Source of the DNA: Castanea sativa
Lineage: Eukaryota > Streptophyta > Magnoliopsida > Fagales > Fagaceae
Assembly: GCF_040712315.1 (NCBI RefSeq)
Contig: NC_134020.1
Coordinates: 10,323,251 to 10,387,250, forward strand
Reading direction: 5' to 3'
Length of the DNA stretch: 64,000 nt
A program made the position numbers and the translations under genes. Each line of letters opens with the position of its first letter. The first letter of the stretch is position 1. Below the pieces are notes generated by a model, which worked only from the letters and a program-made list of their open reading frames with translations, did not search any database and had not been told where the DNA came from. Positions 46,948-57,839 of this stretch are shown piece by piece.

Positions 46948-47175
46948 TTAGAATAAGGCTCTGGGGTCCGGGCCACTTAGTTTGTTTTGTTGGAAGTAGT
47001 GGATCATCAAGGTGGTAAGTGGTAGTTCATGTTCATGTATAGTATGGCGTGGGACTACTTCATACTCTCCAATTGTATTAGCATATTTATTGTTGCCACT
47101 TACGTGCATGCGAGGGTGTGTATCCCTGCTAGGAATGTTTTCTAATTCATGGGGTGAAACTCGTAAACTCATAGA
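46948..47175 (-). pseudogene. Probable ORF1 remnant of LINE C
   Basis: A short frame upstream of the endonuclease, ending before it, with no zinc knuckle visible in the part that remains. Assigned only by position. Its N-terminal part would lie beyond the LTR fragment that starts at 47176. Confidence 0.35.
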
Positions 47176-48023
47176 TGTTGAGGGTTGTGCTCTAAAATCC
47201 AATTTATTGGCATGTCATAAATAATTAAATTGTTTAATTATATGAGAATATTTGTAAGTTACTAATGAGACATTATTATAGTCCATAAGATGCATAGTGT
47301 GTGATTTATGTGATTTAGTCACAGAAGATATAAATCACAAGTTCTTTGTAAAATCAGAATTTTAGTTCGTAGTCGGTGATGAAATTGGGCATTTCATCTG
47401 CGAAGACTATAACATATCAACTAAGATGATTTGTCTTGATCATGGAAGTGGAGACTTCTAGTAATATGATTTAAGTGATAAGACATATTGAACTGGACCG
47501 CTGTGAGATTCAATATTCTACCAATAACTGTCAATTGAATAATAAGTTTCACAACTTCTATTTACATAAACTCTTAATCCTGAGAGAATAATGAAAACTG
47601 ATCATGAAGTATAGATTGCTTCGATATATCAGGAGTGAGATCTAAAGTCATGATCAAAACCTCAGTATGTTGGGTAACCGCATTTAGTGTTGATGGAATA
47701 TATATTCTCAAAAAGAATTCATAATCTCTACGGAAATATAAAATATTCTTTTGAGATAAGTTTAATGGGTTTGGTTATTCAGAGTATTAGGCCTAACCAC
47801 TTTAGTAAGAAGTTACTAAAATATATATTTATGAAATTGGATTTCATAAATATATGATGAATAATTTAAAGGATTAAACTGGGTACTCAAGGATTAAGAT
47901 GTAGTAATCTTCAAAGTGGCAGCCAACATTCATGACTTTGTATTACTACGAATATTTTAATGACGGAGTTGCATGTATAATGAAGTCTTGGGATATAATT
48001 TATTAATAAGGCCTAGAATGCAA
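47176..48023 (+). repeat. 5' part of a long LTR (same family as 28138-28980)
   Basis: Starts TGTTGAGGGTTGTGC, a typical LTR start, inserted in LINE C. From 47693 it aligns with 28138-28462. It stops abruptly at about 48023, where gypsy element 3 begins. Together the two window copies imply a long LTR of at least ~1.3 kb. Confidence 0.65.
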
Positions 48024-49262
48024 CATCCATAAAAATGATCCTTATCAATTAATTGAACCTATTGAACCTGTGCAAGTACCCCAAGGGTTTAGACCTAGGA
48101 GGGAATTTCATGAGTTGTATTTGTCATGAAATTCAAGACCTAATAGACAACAAAGTGATTGCGCCACCTACAAGGCCTAGTATCACTAATAATCTCTTGC
48201 CCAATCACAATTTTGGAAAAGGACCAAAGATTAATTGCTTGATGATTGAAGATGAGAATAAAGAAGATCCATCCGACCTGATCTATGACCCATTTGAATG
48301 CTTCATGATGACATGGGAAGAATTAATGGGTAGGACATCTACCACCACCGCAGGATATGATATATGGAATGAAGAATTAGAACCTGATGATTACCAAACA
48401 CCCACAAATGAGGGGAGACACTTCAAACCCCAAATGAATCACCAAACACCCATAAATAGGGGGAGACACTTCAAACCCCAAATGAACAACCAAACATCCA
48501 CAAACAGGGAAAGACACTTCAAACCCCAAATGAACAATCAAACATCCACAAACGGGGGGAGACACTTCAAACCTCAAATAAACAACCAAACACCCACAAA
48601 TGGGGGGAGACACTTTAAACCCCAAGACACCGATCTCAATGACCCAACAAAAATTGCCCACATCACAAGGGGGGAGACATTTCAAACCCCCACATTTAGA
48701 GACCGACAACCCAGTGGAGGCCTTGAATAGATCTACCCAACAAACACCTGCCGAGGAAGATGAAGTCCTCAAGCAACTACAAAAGACACAAGCCAACATT
48801 GTCCTATGGGGTTTACTCATGGCCTCATACAAACACCATCAAAACCTAGTAGACTTGTTCAACCAAATCCAAGTCCCTACAACCACAACCTTACATGATT
48901 TGAACACTATGATTGGGTCCATAAATAGGGAACTCACCATCTCCTATTCTGACAAGGATCTGACCAAGAAGGGGAAGCACCACAATGACCATTTGCACTA
49001 TAGATTCCATGGGGAAGAGAATACCGATGGTTTTGATAGATGATGGAAGCGCTTTGTATGTGTGTCCTTTGAAGACTGCAAGCTGTTTGGGCCTCAGTAT
49101 TGAAGACTTTATGCCTACTGATCAACATGTGAAAGCATATGACAACAGTAGAAAAGAGGTCTTCGGGACCATAAAATTGGAGCTTACCATAGGGCCAATG
49201 GTCAAGAAGGTGGATTTTCAAGTCCTTAACATAGCCTTATGCTTCAACATGCTCCTTGGGTG
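48024..49262 (+). pseudogene. gag C-terminus and protease of element 3, with 48-bp repeat array
   Basis: The frame shows LLPNHNFGKGPKINCLMIED (gag-end signature), then YDPFECFMMTWEELMG, then five to six copies of a 16-residue unit around GGRHFKPQ (48397-48640). A frame change leads to LKQLQKTQANIVLWGLLMAS and QIQVPTTTTL. A second change leads to the protease (IPMVLIDDGSALYVCPLKTA, VKAYDNSRKEVFGTIKLEL, FQVLNIALCFNMLLG), ending TGA at 49261-49263 where RPW would follow. The protease has DDG in place of the usual D-T/S/N-G. Confidence 0.75.
48397..48640 (+). repeat. 48-bp coding tandem repeat, about five copies
   Basis: Unit CAAACACCCACAAATGGGG + GAGACACTTCAAACCCCAAA + TGAACAAC, copies starting about 48397, 48445, 48493, 48541 and 48589. 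Length is a multiple of three, so each copy adds 16 residues in frame. A diverged copy without the spacer occurs at 48669-48695 (GGGGGGAGACATTTCAAACC). Confidence 0.85.
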
Positions 49263-51300
49263 ACCCTGGATTTATGACACAGAGGCTGTACCTTCTTCCC
49301 TATATCAAAAGTTCAGTTTCTACATGAAGGAGCTATTATGATCATCTATGGGAATACTTTGACTGTGCCTAAGCTTGTTTATGGTATTGATTCCGAGAAA
49401 GAGCCATTGACCTTGGATGGCTTCGTGATTGAAATGACTATTTCTGAAAAGAGAGAATGAGAAGTTGAGATGACCCCAATGGACTTTGCTCTTTATGGTA
49501 ACAATAATGTGGTAGCAATGATGAGGAGAATGAACTACTTTCTAAGAATGAATTTGGGGAGGACTATAAAGAAGCCAATTGTTCAAGACTCGACAATTCC
49601 TACTGCCACACCACGTTTTAGGCTAAGCTACAAGCCCACTACTGATGATTTGCTAGAAATAGAAGTAAGGAAGATGGCCCAAGCCAAAGCCAAAGCAAAA
49701 TGAGTCCCTTGTCCTCTAGAACCTCTAAAGCCCTACACTCTTACGTTGAATGTAAAGTTTGTAAAAGCTAGAGAGAGTCAACGTTATTGGGGATTCCCTA
49801 AACTGAGATTTGATCCTATGACAAGAACAATGGTACCCGTATTCGATATATGACTTGATTGCCACAACAAGGCTCCAGAGTTGAAAAAAGAAGACATAAC
49901 GTGGGTTCCTAATGATTGGGCTGATCACATGGATCTTGATGCCATGACTATGCTTCTTGAAGATCATATATGCAACATCAAAGAAGAAGAATATTGGGAG
50001 GCTAGTCAGCATGCATTGAAGAGCCCATATGAACTAAGAGCCCATAACGAAGATAAGGAAGGGGGAGCAGCCCCTAGTGATGATGAGGATAAAAGCGATG
50101 ACAAGAGTGATAGTAATAGTGACAACAGCAGCAATGATAGTGGACATGATGATGATGATGATGATAGCAGCACCAATAATGAGGACAACATCAACAAAAG
50201 TTATGATAGCCCGTACAGTGGTGATGATTAGGGTGAACCCCTTAGTGATAGAGAAGATGAAGATGCAGATCTATTCTATGAGGAATATGATAGTGGTGTG
50301 CACTATTATGATCAAGACATTGAAGATGACCCCGAGGCTAACAAGTAGAGCGATATTGATAGTGATCAATATAGACTAGTGAATGTGTTAGAGAATGCAC
50401 AAGCCAACCAAATGTACCACGAAGAATATCCCTATGGGCACCTTTCAAATTGGAGTGACATCACTAATGTTACCTCAAGGTATGGCCCAAGATATGACAA
50501 GCATGGAAGAGAAGTTCTAGAATTAGGGTTGTATTATGATTCAAAACCAAGTTCACCAACCCCACATACTGAAAAGGAAGATGACATAGATGATAGATTG
50601 GCCGCACTAGACCATAAGCTAATGGTCCACAGTCTCAGAATCATGACACTTAAGAGTGCTAAACATAATGATGAGAGGAAAGAAGGAGGCGAGCCAGAAC
50701 ATCTCCCTCAATCCACTGACTTGGGCAACAGAGACTAGCACGACCTGTTTGATGAATGGATGGATAGCATAGAGTGCCTGGATGCTTTGGTGACTGACAA
50801 GCCTATAAACATGGAGATTGAAGAAGAAGCTACAAATTATATGGATATAGATCCCGCAGTACTAATGCTGAGGGAAGAACGAGCTTACTGGGAGCCACTT
50901 GCCATTGTGGAAGCCACGACCGAGTTGAAGAATTGGGCATGGGAGGGAGCTGCCCACCCCATGGAGGACTCTGTGAGGAAGATTAAGACCGTCAAGTCAG
51001 TCACCTTTGCCAAGAAGATCAAGACTGTAGAGCCACTCACCCCTGCTAAGAACATTATTTCTATTCCTATTGAGTCTATTTCTGCTAGTATTTCTATTCC
51101 TGTTAAGTCTGTTTGTGATAGTTTTCCAGTTGAGTCTGTTGAATCTGTTGGGAACTCTTTTCCTTTCAATATGATTTCTAATTCTGCTTATTTGCTAGCT
51201 TTAAATGTTTTCATTTCTAAAATTAGTAAAGAAACTCTTAATAATAACATGGATACCTTGAACCTATAAAAGAAGAAACCTGACCTATTAACCTGGGAAC
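49263..51300 (+). pseudogene. Protease-to-RT linker of element 3 with acidic low-complexity tract
   Basis: Runs of open frame separated by stops. First, MDFALYGNNNVVAMMRRMNY and LEIEVRKMAQAKAKAK. Then TLTLNVKFVKARESQRYWGF and DITWVPNDWADHMDLDAMTM. Then an Asp/Ser/Asn-rich tract (50090-50225). Then RYGPRYDKHGREVLELGLYY, ending near 51269. Tat polyproteins carry a long poorly conserved linker here. No catalytic motif was recognised. Confidence 0.55.
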
Positions 51301-51309
51301 TGAGAATGA

Positions 51310-52190
51310 GCCCAAAATAATCCAATTCGGCAATAACCTAAACACTTTAGAGAAAGATGCATTAGTGGAAATATTGTTAGAGTTCGAGGAGGTCTTTGCC
51401 TGGTCATATGAAGATATGCTTGGGATTGATATAGATGTAGTACAACACTACATTCTGACAAATCCAACCATGAAGCCAATCAAGTAGAAGTTAAGAAGAA
51501 TGAATCCAAAGTGGACTCTCAAGATCAAGGAAGAAGTGGAGAAATAGTACAATGTTGGATTCCTAAGAGTGGTCAACTATCCAGAATGGTTAGTTAATGT
51601 GGTCTCAATACCAAAGAAAGATGGGAAGGTCAGAATGTGTGTAGATTTTCAAGATCTGAACAAGGCCAGCCCAAAAGATGATTTCCTTTTGCCTCACATT
51701 AACGTCTTGGTTGACAACACAGTGGGTCATGCTCTGCTATTGTTTATGGATGGATTTTCAAGATACAACCAGATCAAGATGGCTCTAGAAGGTATGGAGA
51801 AAACCTCCTTCACTACTCCATGGGGGACATATAGTTACAAGGTCATGCCATTTGGCCTTAAAAATGCGGGTGCTACTTACCAACGTGCAGCCACTATTTT
51901 TCTGCATAATTTGATCCATAAAGAAGTAGAAGTTTATGTTGATGGCATGATAGTGAAGTCCAAAGACCGTGAAGGGCACATGCCAGCTTTGAGGAAGTTC
52001 TTTGAAAGGATCTGGGTCTACAAATTACAATTGAATCCCAAGAAATGCACTTTTGGAGTCACATCCGGAAAAATATTAGGGTTTATGGTAAGCCAAAGAG
52101 GAATAGAAGTTGATCCTGACAAAATCAGGGCAATAGTAGAGATAAAGAACTGAAAAGAAGATTTGAGGATTTTTAGGGAGGATACAATAC
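51310..52190 (+). pseudogene. Reverse transcriptase of element 3
   Basis: Blocks: FEEVFAWSYEDMLGID, YPEWLVNVVSIPKKDGKVR, MCVDFQDLNKASPKDDFLLP, FSRYNQIKMA, VMPFGLKNAGATYQR, EVEVYVDGMIVKSKDREGH, LNPKKCTFGVTSGKILGFMV. The active-site box is YVDG instead of YVDD, so one metal-binding Asp is lost. TAG or TGA codons interrupt at 51486-51488, 51546-51548 and 52151-52153. Confidence 0.85.
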
Positions 52191-52217
52191 ATCAGTAAAT
52201 TCATAGCCCAGCTCACC

Positions 52218-53200
52218 ATGACATGTGAACCAATCTTCAGACTGCTTAAGAAGGAAGTTCCTACAGTGTGGAATGAACAATGTCAAGAGGTCTTTGAGAA
52301 GATCAAGAGTTATTTGATGAAACCACCAATACTTGTCCCACCAATACCTGAAAAACCATTGTTGTTGTATCTCACCTCTACAGATACAGCAATGGAGGCT
52401 CTACTTGCTTAATACCTAGAGGAAACTAGAATGGAGAATGCAATTTACTACATCAACAAGAAGATGCTGCCTTATGAAGAAAAGTATTCACCTATAGAGA
52501 AGACATGTGTTGCACTTGTTTGGGCAACCCGCAAACTTAGACATTATATGCTTGCCTACAAGATTCTATTGATTGCAAGAATGGATCCTTTGAAGTACTT
52601 AATGGAAAAACCTGGGCAAGATGGGAAGACTGCTAAATGGGTTTTGCTTTTGTCAGAATTTGATATTAAGCTTGTGGCTCAGAAATTTGTGAAAGGGAGA
52701 GTAATTGACGATCACTTAGCCCATTGTTCACCAGAAGAAGCTGAAGAAATCCAAGGGGACTTTCTGGATGAAGATATCATGGGGATTGAGGTAGAATCAT
52801 GGAAGATGTATTTTGATGGAGTAACAAATCAAAACGGAAAAGAAATTGGAGGTCTCTTAATTTCACCAAAAAGGACACAATTCCATTTTCCGGCAGACTT
52901 AACTTTACTGCCACTAACAATGCCACAGAATATGAAGCTTGCATTATGGGTCTACAAGAAGCCTTAGGCTTAGGAATGAAGGAGTTAGAGGTATAAGAAG
53001 ATTCAGCTCTAATAATCTCTCAAATTCAGAATAAATGGAAGATCAAAGAAGAAAGGCTTGTGCCTTATCATGAATGTCTATAGAAATGGGCATCAAAATT
53101 CAGCAAGATCAAATACTAGTATGTGCCAACGATGCAGAACCAAATTACAGATGCTTTTGCAACAATGGCATCCATGATGGATGGGCTGAAAGAAGATGAA
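52218..53200 (+). pseudogene. Two RNase H domains of element 3
   Basis: The first, Ty3-type: AIYYINKKMLPYEEKYSPIE, VALVWATRKLRHYML, with DDHLAHCSPEEAEEIQ at its end. The second, archaeal-like: WKMYFDGVTNQNGKEIGG then, after a shift, NNATEYEACIMGLQEALGLG and DSALIISQIQNKW. Two RNase H domains in tandem identify the Tat lineage. Several stops. Confidence 0.8.
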
Positions 53201-53212
53201 GCCAAGTAGATA

Positions 53213-54540
53213 GTGTTGGAACAGAAAGAAGAACCAGCCTACTGCATGACAATAGATGAAGATGAGGGAAAGAATGAGGAAGGTGAATGGTATTCAGACA
53301 TCCTACAGTACCTCAAGGATAGAACATACCCATCATCTGCAGACAAGAATGACCAATTAACCATTCGAAGGTTGTCTACTAATTACATTATTTGTGGTGA
53401 AAGACTTTACAGAAGATCATATGATGAAATTCATCTCCTTTGTGTAACCGCTAAGGAGGCACAGCAGATAATTGAAGAGGTTCATGAATCAAGCTATAGG
53501 CTATATACGAATGCACACATGCTATCGAGAAAGATAATGAGACAAGGCTATTACTGGACCACCATAGAAGCCGACTGTGTGGCTTATGTTCGCCAATGTC
53601 ATCAATGCCAAGTCCATGGAGACTTGAAACACATGCCACCCATGCCTTTACATACTATGACATCACCATGGCCCTTCTCTACATGGGGGATAGACATTAT
53701 AGGGAAGATTCATCCAACTGCATCTAATGGCCATGAATTTATACTTGTAGCCATTGATTATTTTACCAAATGGATAGAAGCTGGCTCGTACAAAGTCCTG
53801 AATTCGAAGAAAGTTGCTCAATTCATTCAGACCAACATCACCTACAGATATGGGGTACCACATGAGATTATCTTTGTCAATGGGTTAAGGAGAAATAGAG
53901 AAGCTACTGTGACAGTTCAACATTCAGCACCACAAATTTTCACTTTACCGTCCTCAGACTAATGGAGTAGTTAAGGCTGCTAATAAAAATATAGGGTGAA
54001 TCTTGAAGAAAAGCACAAAGAACTACAAGGATTGGCACCTACAATTACCTTATGCACTCTAGGGGTATAGAACATCAATCCGATCTTCCACAGGAGCAAC
54101 TCCTTATTCATTTATATATGGGATAGAAGCGGTCCTTCCCGTTGAAATGGGTGTCCGATCACTAAGGACAGTATTGGAAAGTGAAATCCCCAAAGCAGAT
54201 TGGTTTCAAAGCAAGTATGACCAATTATGCATGTTGGATGAGAAAAGGCTCGAAGCCATGTATCACATTTAGGGATACCAAAGGAGACTTAGGAAAGCTT
54301 TTGATAAGAAAGTGAGAACCAGAGATTTGAAGTTAGGAGATCTAGTGCTATAGGAGATCCGGGCCTCGGTTCAAGATGCAAACGGGAAGTTCAAGATGCA
54401 AACGGGAAGTTCAAACAGAATTGGGCAAGCCCATACATTATCACTCTTAAGGAGCAGTAAGGTTGATAGACTTAGATGCAAACCCTTTCACTGAGCCAAC
54501 CAACATGGATCAATTGAAAAAGTACCATGTTTGAAGTGGA
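53213..54540 (+). pseudogene. Integrase of element 3
   Basis: The zinc-binding end is HESSYRLYTNAHMLSRK...CHQCQVHGD and the first catalytic Asp is in STWGIDIIGKI. The second site reads HEIIFVNG where SDNG is expected, so its Asp is replaced. After a shift, RPQTNGVVKAANKN (Glu of the triad changed to Lys) and SSTGATPYSFIYGIEAVLPVE, then DLKLGDLVL. A 20-base tandem duplication (GTTCAAGATGCAAACGGGAA) at about 54369-54408 shifts the tail. Ends near ATGTTTGA, 54528-54535. Confidence 0.8.
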
Positions 54541-54581
54541 AGTTGCAAACCAATCCATAAAAAAGACAAAAAAAAAAAGCT

Positions 54582-54753
54582 CCTTAGACTAAAAACCTGA
54601 AAGGGCGGTCTAGGCAAAAATTAGAGCAACAAAAAAAGGGAGAAAAAAAAAAGGTAGGTTGAATACCTGAAAGGGCGACCTATGCAAAAGGAGAGTAAAA
54701 AAGAGAGAGAGTGAGAGAGCTTACTAGGTTGAAAACCCGAAAGGGCGGCCTAG
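54582..54753 (+). ncRNA. Three tandem hairpins with GAAA tetraloops (possible RNA structure)
   Basis: Units at 54582-54614, 54655-54682 and 54724-54753, spaced ~70 bases, in an A/G-rich background. Each has an outer stem and an inner CCC/CCT-GAAA-GGG tetraloop. Outer stems: TAGAC/GTCTA in unit 1, TAGGTTG/CGACCTA in unit 2, CTAGGTTG/CGGCCTAG in unit 3. The stem bases differ between units yet stay paired. Function unknown. Confidence 0.55.
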
Positions 54754-54795
54754 GAAAAAATTATAGCAAAAAAAAAAAAAAAAAAAATCAATGAA

Positions 54796-54836
54796 CTACG
54801 TGATGACTTGATCCTTTTATCAAAGGGGGTACGTAG
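54796..54836 (+). ncRNA. Nested hairpin after the tetraloop array
   Basis: Outer stem CTACGT (54796-54801) with ACGTAG (54831-54836), inner stem TTGAT (54808-54812) with ATCAA (54819-54823). It follows the array by ~45 bases. Confidence 0.45.
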
Positions 54837-55079
54837 GTAACCATGCATTGGTCCGGTCACAATTTCCCAAAACCCACCATTTGCCCATTAACTGAATTTT
54901 CCGAAAATTCAATCATTCCATTAAACCATGTCATTACACAAAAACCGAAACCCTAAGACAATCTATAAAAAACCAGACCCTGAAAGCCTACACCATAAAC
55001 AGAACCCCTAACCTGCAAACCCTAAATAATTCCTAAAAATAATAGTTTTTACATCAACTTCTAAATAAACATGCTCAAA

Positions 55080-56377
55080 GCAAAAAAATACGGTCACTTT
55101 TGTCTTCAGTGTTTTCTTTTTCTGGTCATTAATTTCTTTTGTGTTAGGTGGTTCGTCATCCCTGTCTCTTCTTATGAATTCATAGCTGTCTTCATCGAGT
55201 CTTTCCTGGTTGTCTTTGAGAAATTGTTCTCTTATAGCAACCCTCTCAGCTTCCTTGTCAACAATCTTGTCTATCAGCTAGTTAGAATATTCTGTAATCT
55301 TGTGAAAGTGAACCTTGACAAAAGATTGGTCCACTTGGTCAGCCATCTCTAAACCCGATAACATGTTCTTTACAGTAGTAGGATTTGTGTCCACAAGAGA
55401 GAAATGTCTTCTTCTTTTGCCACCATGCATTCCTTGCTCATATTTGAAATGCCTCAAGAGTCTATCTACCTTGTAGAAAGTTGCCCTCCACAACCCAACA
55501 AGAAAGATGTGATATGATCCTAGAGACCACAGTATAGGGGGTGGGCACTTCCACTAATAACAATCCTATTGAATTGAAGTATTGGATTCCTTGTCCGAAA
55601 ACTTCACCCAATCACTCTCAGTTTGGCACTCAGTTTTGATTACAGCCCTGTTAAAAAAAGTGCTAGGCCCATAACTATCGGTTGTAGGCTTGGCAATCAT
55701 GTCCAATCGCTCCATCAGTCATATCTGCAAAGTCAAAGGACTCCCTAAGAAGTTTCGAGTTTCTCCACCATGAAATATAACATCCAGTCCTAGAAGGGTT
55801 TCTGCCAAGATCAAAGAAACAAGATTGCCACCATCCTTAATTTGGCTCACAATACTTATGGTTCGAGCATCCACAAAACCATGTCTCCCAGAGCAAAGAA
55901 AATTTTTTCCCATGAAGCATAAGGCCAACCCAAGTTTTTCTGCATATTGTCGGTCACTCCATAGGTGCGTTTGTCAATTAGCCGAGAGATAATTGCACGA
56001 ATATTCACCATCTGGCCTTTGATCATACTATCAGTAATGGAAGTAGGAAGACCGAGAGCATTAGACAAAGATTCCTTATGCCTGGGATCACAAGAAACTG
56101 CAACAGATTTTCTGCTTGGATCATAGCCCAGAATAGCGTCAAACTCTTCAATTGTCAGACAGAGTTTAGCAGTGTTAAACTGAAACACATGATCTTTTAG
56201 ATCCCAGAATTTCACGGCAACACGAATAAAATCCCACTTGATCTTGAAATTCCTCAAAGCCTTAATTCCCTCTACTTTGAAGGCTATAAAATTGGCTTTG
56301 GTGCTAAAATCAAAGCTATGAACCTATCTGTTGATATCATGAATTGTTGGATGAGAAAATTTTTGATTGCTAGCCAT
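55080..56377 (-). pseudogene. Antisense gene 1 of element 3 (DUF7745-like plant protein), decayed
   Basis: ATG at 56377 (MASNQKFSHPTIHDINR then TAG near 56329). The main block follows: KWDFIRVAVKFWDLKDHVFQ, LCLTIEEFDAILGYDPSRKS, SRLIDKRTYGVTDNMQKN. After a shift near 55925: GRHGFVDARTISIVSQIKDG, NLVSLILAETLLGLDVIFHG. Then WRATFYKVDRLLRHFKYEQG, KVHFHKITEYSN-stop, and a charged tail (EAERVAIREQFLKDNQERLD). One long coding unit without clear introns. TATAAATG-like sequence lies ~75 bases upstream. I recall this type as a plant-specific DUF (probably DUF7745) linked to retroelements; the name is tentative. Opposite in strand to pol. Confidence 0.55.
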
Positions 56378-56650
56378 GGATGACTTTTGCTTGTGGTTAT
56401 TGTGTTTTGCTAACCTTTTTGCAAAGAATTGTCGCAAGAGGATTCATTTATATGAGCTACATCAATTCCCAATTAGGTTTGAAATAGGTTTCAGAGAGTT
56501 TATAGCTGACTAGGAGAGTGTTTCATGATCACAAATGAAGTAAATGTTTTTCAAAAATTGCGACAACGCGAAACATGCATTGGAAAATCGTAAGGAGTTG
56601 GCCCACCATGGTGCAAATGTTATAACATGGCCTAGTGCCATTTGGCACTC

Positions 56651-56674
56651 TAAAAGTGCTGATCAGCACTTTTA
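56651..56674. repeat. Perfect 24-bp palindrome within a GTGCCA/TGGCAC cluster
   Basis: TAAAAGTGCTGA followed by its exact complement. Within 56630-56735 the hexamer GTGCCA or TGGCAC occurs about seven times. Located upstream of the antisense DUF gene. Confidence 0.7.
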
Positions 56675-56967
56675 AAGTGCCAAACGACACTCCAAAAGTG
56701 CCGGATGGCACTCCTCACGTGCCAAGTGGCATGCAACCTCTCCATCGTACACCCATGCAATCCCATGCAATTTCACGTTCTCGGAATTTCTTTTAGATCG
56801 TTTGACACTTAAAAAAGATTTTTTTAAGTCAAATTGGGGCACTCTGATGTGTCTAACTCACTTGTTTTAAAAAATCATCACTTGCATCATTGTTTTCAAA
56901 AGATTGATCAAATTTTCAAAAGATTGATCAAATCAAGTTTTTTTCAAAGACTCACAAATCTATGTTC

Positions 56968-57230
56968 TAAACTAGGGGCATTCGCCTATGCCTCATGCAA
57001 CTTTCAAAAAAAAAAAAAAGATCATCATTTTCTTTTCAAAAAATTCATCTCCAAGATTTCCAAAATTCATGCATTCTTTTTTAAACTAAGGGCATTTGCC
57101 CATGGCTCATTTATCTTCAAAAAAAGAGAGGCACCATCATCATTTTTCTAAATAAAAATTTTTCATCACTAACATTTTCAAAAATCATGGATTCATTTTA
57201 AACTAGGGGCATTCGGCTTTGCCTCATTCA
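56968..57230 (+). repeat. Three ~115-bp tandem units with GGGGCATTCGCC-type core
   Basis: TAAACTAGGGGCATTCGCC at 56968, TAAACTAAGGGCATTTGCC at 57082, TAAACTAGGGGCATTCGGC at 57200, each followed by TGCCTCAT or GGCTCAT and an A-rich tract. Non-coding region between the two antisense genes. Confidence 0.65.
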
Positions 57231-57365
57231 AGCAAGTGCACATTCCAATAGAACTAATCAGGATAAGTTAAAATTGATACTACAAGACCTCATCAGGTAA
57301 ATTCTAAACTTATCTTAGTTAAAGTTTCTACATGATCCAAGATGGTGCCAAGGACAAAGTGCTAA

Positions 57366-57783
57366 TGGGCTGTTTGGGAGTTTAGAGAGGGAGGAGAGTA
57401 GAGGGGAGTAGAGGGGAGGGGAGTAGTGGGGAGGAGAGTAAAGGAGAATGATTACCCTCCACCTTGTTTGGATGTTTTTATAATTAGTAAGGGGGAAGGG
57501 AATAATTAGCCCTTCCCCTTGTTTTTAACATTGTAATTTTATAAATATAATAAGGGTAAATTAGGTATATTACTTTATCAATAATTTTATGTGCTCTACT
57601 CTCCCTCCAAATCTCTCCAATTTGGGGGAATTAAAAATGAGGGGTTGGAGGTAGTTGAAACCCCTTCAAACCCCTCCAAACCCCTCCCCCTCCTTCCTTA
57701 AAAAACTCCCAAACAAAGTAATTGAATTACTCTCCTTCCCTCTACTCCACTCCCCCTCTTTTTTTAAACATCCAAACAGGCCA
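57366..57783. mobile_element. Tourist-like MITE, TAA target duplication
   Basis: TGGGCTGTTTGG at the left and CCAAACAGGCCA at the right, flanked by TAA (57363-57365, 57784-57786). The inner sequence is G-rich (GAGGGGAGTAGAGGGG) on the left and C-rich on the right, continuing the inverted repeat. Non-coding, 418 bp. Confidence 0.75.
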
Positions 57784-57839
57784 TAAATGAGGAAATTAAT
57801 ACAAGATTGTCTAAGGAACACTTCCTTTTTGTTTTGCAG

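Larger units (their letters stand above)
41600..47175 (-). mobile_element. LINE C (L1-type), interrupted by a hAT element
   Basis: From its 5' side (47175) the minus strand carries the end of an ORF1-like region, an endonuclease, RT and zf-RVT, finishing near 41724. The reading is continuous across the hAT insertion once one TCCCTTGT copy is discounted. Its 5' end is cut at 47176 by an LTR fragment. No RNase H domain follows zf-RVT, unlike LINEs A and B. A clean poly(A) tail was not found. Confidence 0.8.

Noticed and set aside
50006..50197. Minus-strand Ser/Leu-rich frame
   Set aside because: It is the complement of the Asp/Ser-rich tract of the gypsy linker and has no independent support.
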